The notes beneath the pieces are model-generated. The model searched no databases, was not told the DNA's origin, and saw only the letters and a list, made by a program, of their open reading frames with translations. 64,000 nucleotides of DNA from Parapedobacter tibetensis (GTDB lineage Bacteria > Bacteroidota > Bacteroidia > Sphingobacteriales > Sphingobacteriaceae), in contig NZ_JAMKQJ010000005.1 of the NCBI RefSeq assembly GCF_024643205.1, positions 186,001-250,000 on the forward strand. The letters run 5' to 3'. Below, one piece after another: positions 61,903 through 64,000 of the stretch. Position 1 is the first letter of the stretch, and each line of letters starts with the position of its first letter. The translations under genes and the position numbers were made by a program.

Positions 61903-64000
61903 ATGAGATTAACAATTACTAAGCAACTAAAATTGCCATTGTTGGCGATTATTTTTTTATTGATGGGCGTTTTACATGCTCAAGCGCAACTTGTACATCC
62001 GGGGATACTGTTCAACGCTGATGGCTTGGACAGGTTAAAGACATATGCAAATACGGAACGACAGCCATGGGCAGCGACATATGCTAAATTGCTTGCCTAT
62101 AACGATATAAACTATGTTCAGGAACCTGTTTATGCCATTGTTAATAGAGAATTTGGAGGTGCAACCACTCCGGCGTCAAGGGCAATGTCTGCCCAAAGTC
62201 AGAGAGCTTATAGGTGTGCAATTTTGTGGGTAATTACAGGGAACATTACCTATGCAAATAAGGCTAAAACAATATTGAACTCTTGGTCGAGTACCTTGGA
62301 TAGTATTACTGGAGGCGCTAAAAAGTTATGTGCGGCGTGGTATGGTTTTGGTTTTGTTAATGCTGCGGAAATTCTGCGATATACAAACTCAGGTTGGTCT
62401 CAGGCAGATATACTGCAAGCGGAATCTATGTTCAGGAATAAATTTTATCCGGTAATTGAACCTTTCCAGGGGGGATGGGCTGGGAATTGGGATACGGCCA
62501 TTTGCAAAACTATGATGGGAATAGGAGTTTTTATAAATGACTCTGCCATTTACTCCAGAGGGCGCAATTATTTGTGGTCAACCACGGAAACTTCTCCTGG
62601 AACAATGAAAAATTACATTTACCCTACTACCGGCCAGTGTTTTGAAAGCGGCCGCGATCAGGAGCATACCCAAATGGGCATAGGGGGCTTAGCGGAAGCT
62701 TGCGAAATAGGGTATAACCAAAATACAGATCTTTATGGTTTGTTTTCAAACAGGTTATTGTTAGGAACCGAATATACCGCTAAATATAATTTAGGTTATA
62801 GCGTACCCTATACAACAAATCATTATGGATCTGTGATTTCTCCTTTAGATAGGGGAGAGTTTCTTCCATTTTATGAATTGGTTTACAATCATTATGTAAA
62901 CAGACTGGGGATGTCCGGAGATCCGGTTAAATATACCAAAATGGTTGTTGAGAAAATAAGGCAAGACAATGGAGGAGAAAGTGGTACTGCGATATTATTA
63001 GGCTACGGATCATTGTTATTTAATGAATATGCATTTAAATATGTTCCTGCTGCGGGTGATTATCGGACAACACAATTGAGTAGCAGTATGGGAAGCCCAT
63101 CACAATTTGAAGTTTTTACAAACGGAAATTGGGTAACAGCAACAACTGCCCTTGGATTAACCACTAATCTATTAGTAAGAGATGGACAAAGCGCATTGGT
63201 AGCAGGTAATAGAAATTTAAAGAACCTGATAGTTGGAGAAGGGAATGGGGCTGTTTTAAGGGCACAGATTAATGCCGGTACAGTAACAGCATTAACCATT
63301 GTAGAGCCAGGTAACTTAAGCAGTATTCCTGCTCTGTCTTTTGTTAACGGCGGACAAGCTGCAGGCTCTACCAGTGCTATTGCAACTATCACAAGAGTAA
63401 AAGTAACAGGTGCGGATATAAAAAATCGGGGTTCTGGCTATACTTCTGCCAGTGTTACTTTTAGCGGCGGTGGCGGAAGCGGAGCAGCGGCCACAGCAGT
63501 AGTGAGTGGTGGTAAAATTATGGATATTGTTATAACCAATTCAGGATCTAACTATACTTCCATACCAACTATGTCTGTTACAGGAAATGGTACAGGAGCA
63601 GCTGTTTCGGCCAAAGTTGGTATTACACAGGTGAGCATTAATAGCGGAGGGACCGGCTATACCATAGCACCAACAGTTATAGCAGGGACCTTTCTGAGAG
63701 TGAGTAACGGAGTTGCTTTAGGTGTAGCAAATGATGTGTTTTTTCAAAGAGGATCATCTGTGTATATCGGGGGAGTTTCTCCAGCCGTTACAGGTATATT
63801 GAATATCAGTGGCAACCTGCTAGCAGAAGATACCGTTAATTGTATCTCTGTAGCTCATGATAATACCATTTCATCACTTACAGTAAATTTTAACAAAGGT
63901 CCTGATAATATCGGTTTCATAGGCGGAAATGTTACTTTTAACGCACTGGGTGTTGCAGCTGGGAATACCCATAAACTGAAGCTAGGTGCCGTAATGAATA
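61903..64000 (+). CDS. Alginate lyase-family protein with GSGYT repeats (3' truncated by window edge)
   Basis: A reading frame of 699 codons, open to the window end. The signal peptide (LLAIIFLLMGVLHAQAQ) is followed by an alginate-lyase-type toroid domain to about residue 380 (GWAGNWDTAICKTMMGIGVF; TGQCFESGRDQEHTQMGIGG; SNRLLLGTEYTAKYNLGY). From about residue 500 come repeats of a GSGYTS-ASVTFSGGGGSGAA type (NRGSGYTSASVTFSGGGG; NSGSNYTSIPTMSVTGNG; NSGGTGYTIAPTVIAG). The lyase domain belongs with the GH88 and heparinase-type genes. The same repeat motif sits in the SusD at 53566. Confidence 0.88.
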   Translation, partial: MRLTITKQLKLPLLAIIFLLMGVLHAQAQLVHPGILFNADGLDRLKTYANTERQPWAATYAKLLAYNDINYVQEPVYAIVNREFGGATTPASRAMSAQSQRAYRCAILWVITGNITYANKAKTILNSWSSTLDSITGGAKKLCAAWYGFGFVNAAEILRYTNSGWSQADILQAESMFRNKFYPVIEPFQGGWAGNWDTAICKTMMGIGVFINDSAIYSRGRNYLWSTTETSPGTMKNYIYPTTGQCFESGRDQEHTQMGIGGLAEACEIGYNQNTDLYGLFSNRLLLGTEYTAKYNLGYSVPYTTNHYGSVISPLDRGEFLPFYELVYNHYVNRLGMSGDPVKYTKMVVEKIRQDNGGESGTAILLGYGSLLFNEYAFKYVPAAGDYRTTQLSSSMGSPSQFEVFTNGNWVTATTALGLTTNLLVRDGQSALVAGNRNLKNLIVGEGNGAVLRAQINAGTVTALTIVEPGNLSSIPALSFVNGGQAAGSTSAIATITRVKVTGADIKNRGSGYTSASVTFSGGGGSGAAATAVVSGGKIMDIVITNSGSNYTSIPTMSVTGNGTGAAVSAKVGITQVSINSGGTGYTIAPTVIAGTFLRVSNGVALGVANDVFFQRGSSVYIGGVSPAVTGILNISGNLLAEDTVNCISVAHDNTISSLTVNFNKGPDNIGFIGGNVTFNALGVAAGNTHKLKLGAVMN

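Overview
The window looks like chromosome from a Bacteroidota bacterium, most likely family Sphingobacteriaceae (Parapedobacter/Olivibacter-like; the genus is a guess). Supporting signs are three SusC/SusD pairs, two of them behind FecI-type ECF sigma / FecR anti-sigma pairs, promoters of the Bacteroidota form TTG-N20-TAnnTTTG, the futalosine menaquinone gene mqnC, and many exported serine hydrolases. No tRNA, rRNA, CRISPR array, integrase or transposase was seen.

0-14.5 kb is mostly housekeeping: the end of aconitase, an MBL-fold hydrolase, pckA, an anomeric-type sugar kinase, a CBM9-like protein, rpmE2, a GlmU-like nucleotidyltransferase, tpiA, prmA, mpl, a small XRE regulator, a very acidic 67-residue protein, scpB, mqnC and a PQQ-type sugar dehydrogenase. 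14.9-23.5 kb is an ECF sigma/FecR-regulated SusCD locus that ends in a Tat-exported sugar-isomerase-like lipoprotein. It is closed by a strong hairpin and faces a ddl-dipeptide epimerase operon on the minus strand. A DUF819 transporter and an AraC regulator follow.

29.3-44.7 kb is a peptide-oriented counterpart of a polysaccharide utilisation locus. A trio (class C serine hydrolase, M19 membrane dipeptidase, serine hydrolase with DUF3471) occurs twice, on either side of a SusCD pair, a collagen-like lipoprotein and a further serine hydrolase. With mpl, Ddl and a dipeptide epimerase in the same window, I infer uptake and breakdown of D-amino-acid-containing peptides such as muropeptides. An MFS-LutA-isomerase operon comes next.

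47.9-64 kb is a second FecI/FecR-controlled locus. The base composition falls from about 50-60% GC to about 30-35% inside its susC gene near 50,580. The AT-rich part encodes SusC, a SusD with an inserted GSGYT/chitin-binding-like module, a DUF5017 lipoprotein, GH88, an exported polysaccharide-pyruvyl-transferase-like lipoprotein, a heparinase II/III-type lyase and an alginate-lyase-family protein cut by the window edge. This looks like an acquired system for a uronic-acid, possibly pyruvylated, polysaccharide.

The most striking non-coding signal is a dispersed intergenic element (3.8, 14.7 and 61.3 kb). Its inverted-repeat arms differ between two copies at three positions, all three compensated in the opposite arm. 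Other notable signals are short-ORF-plus-hairpin leaders before both FecIR-linked susC genes and in-frame repeat insertions in the second fecR.
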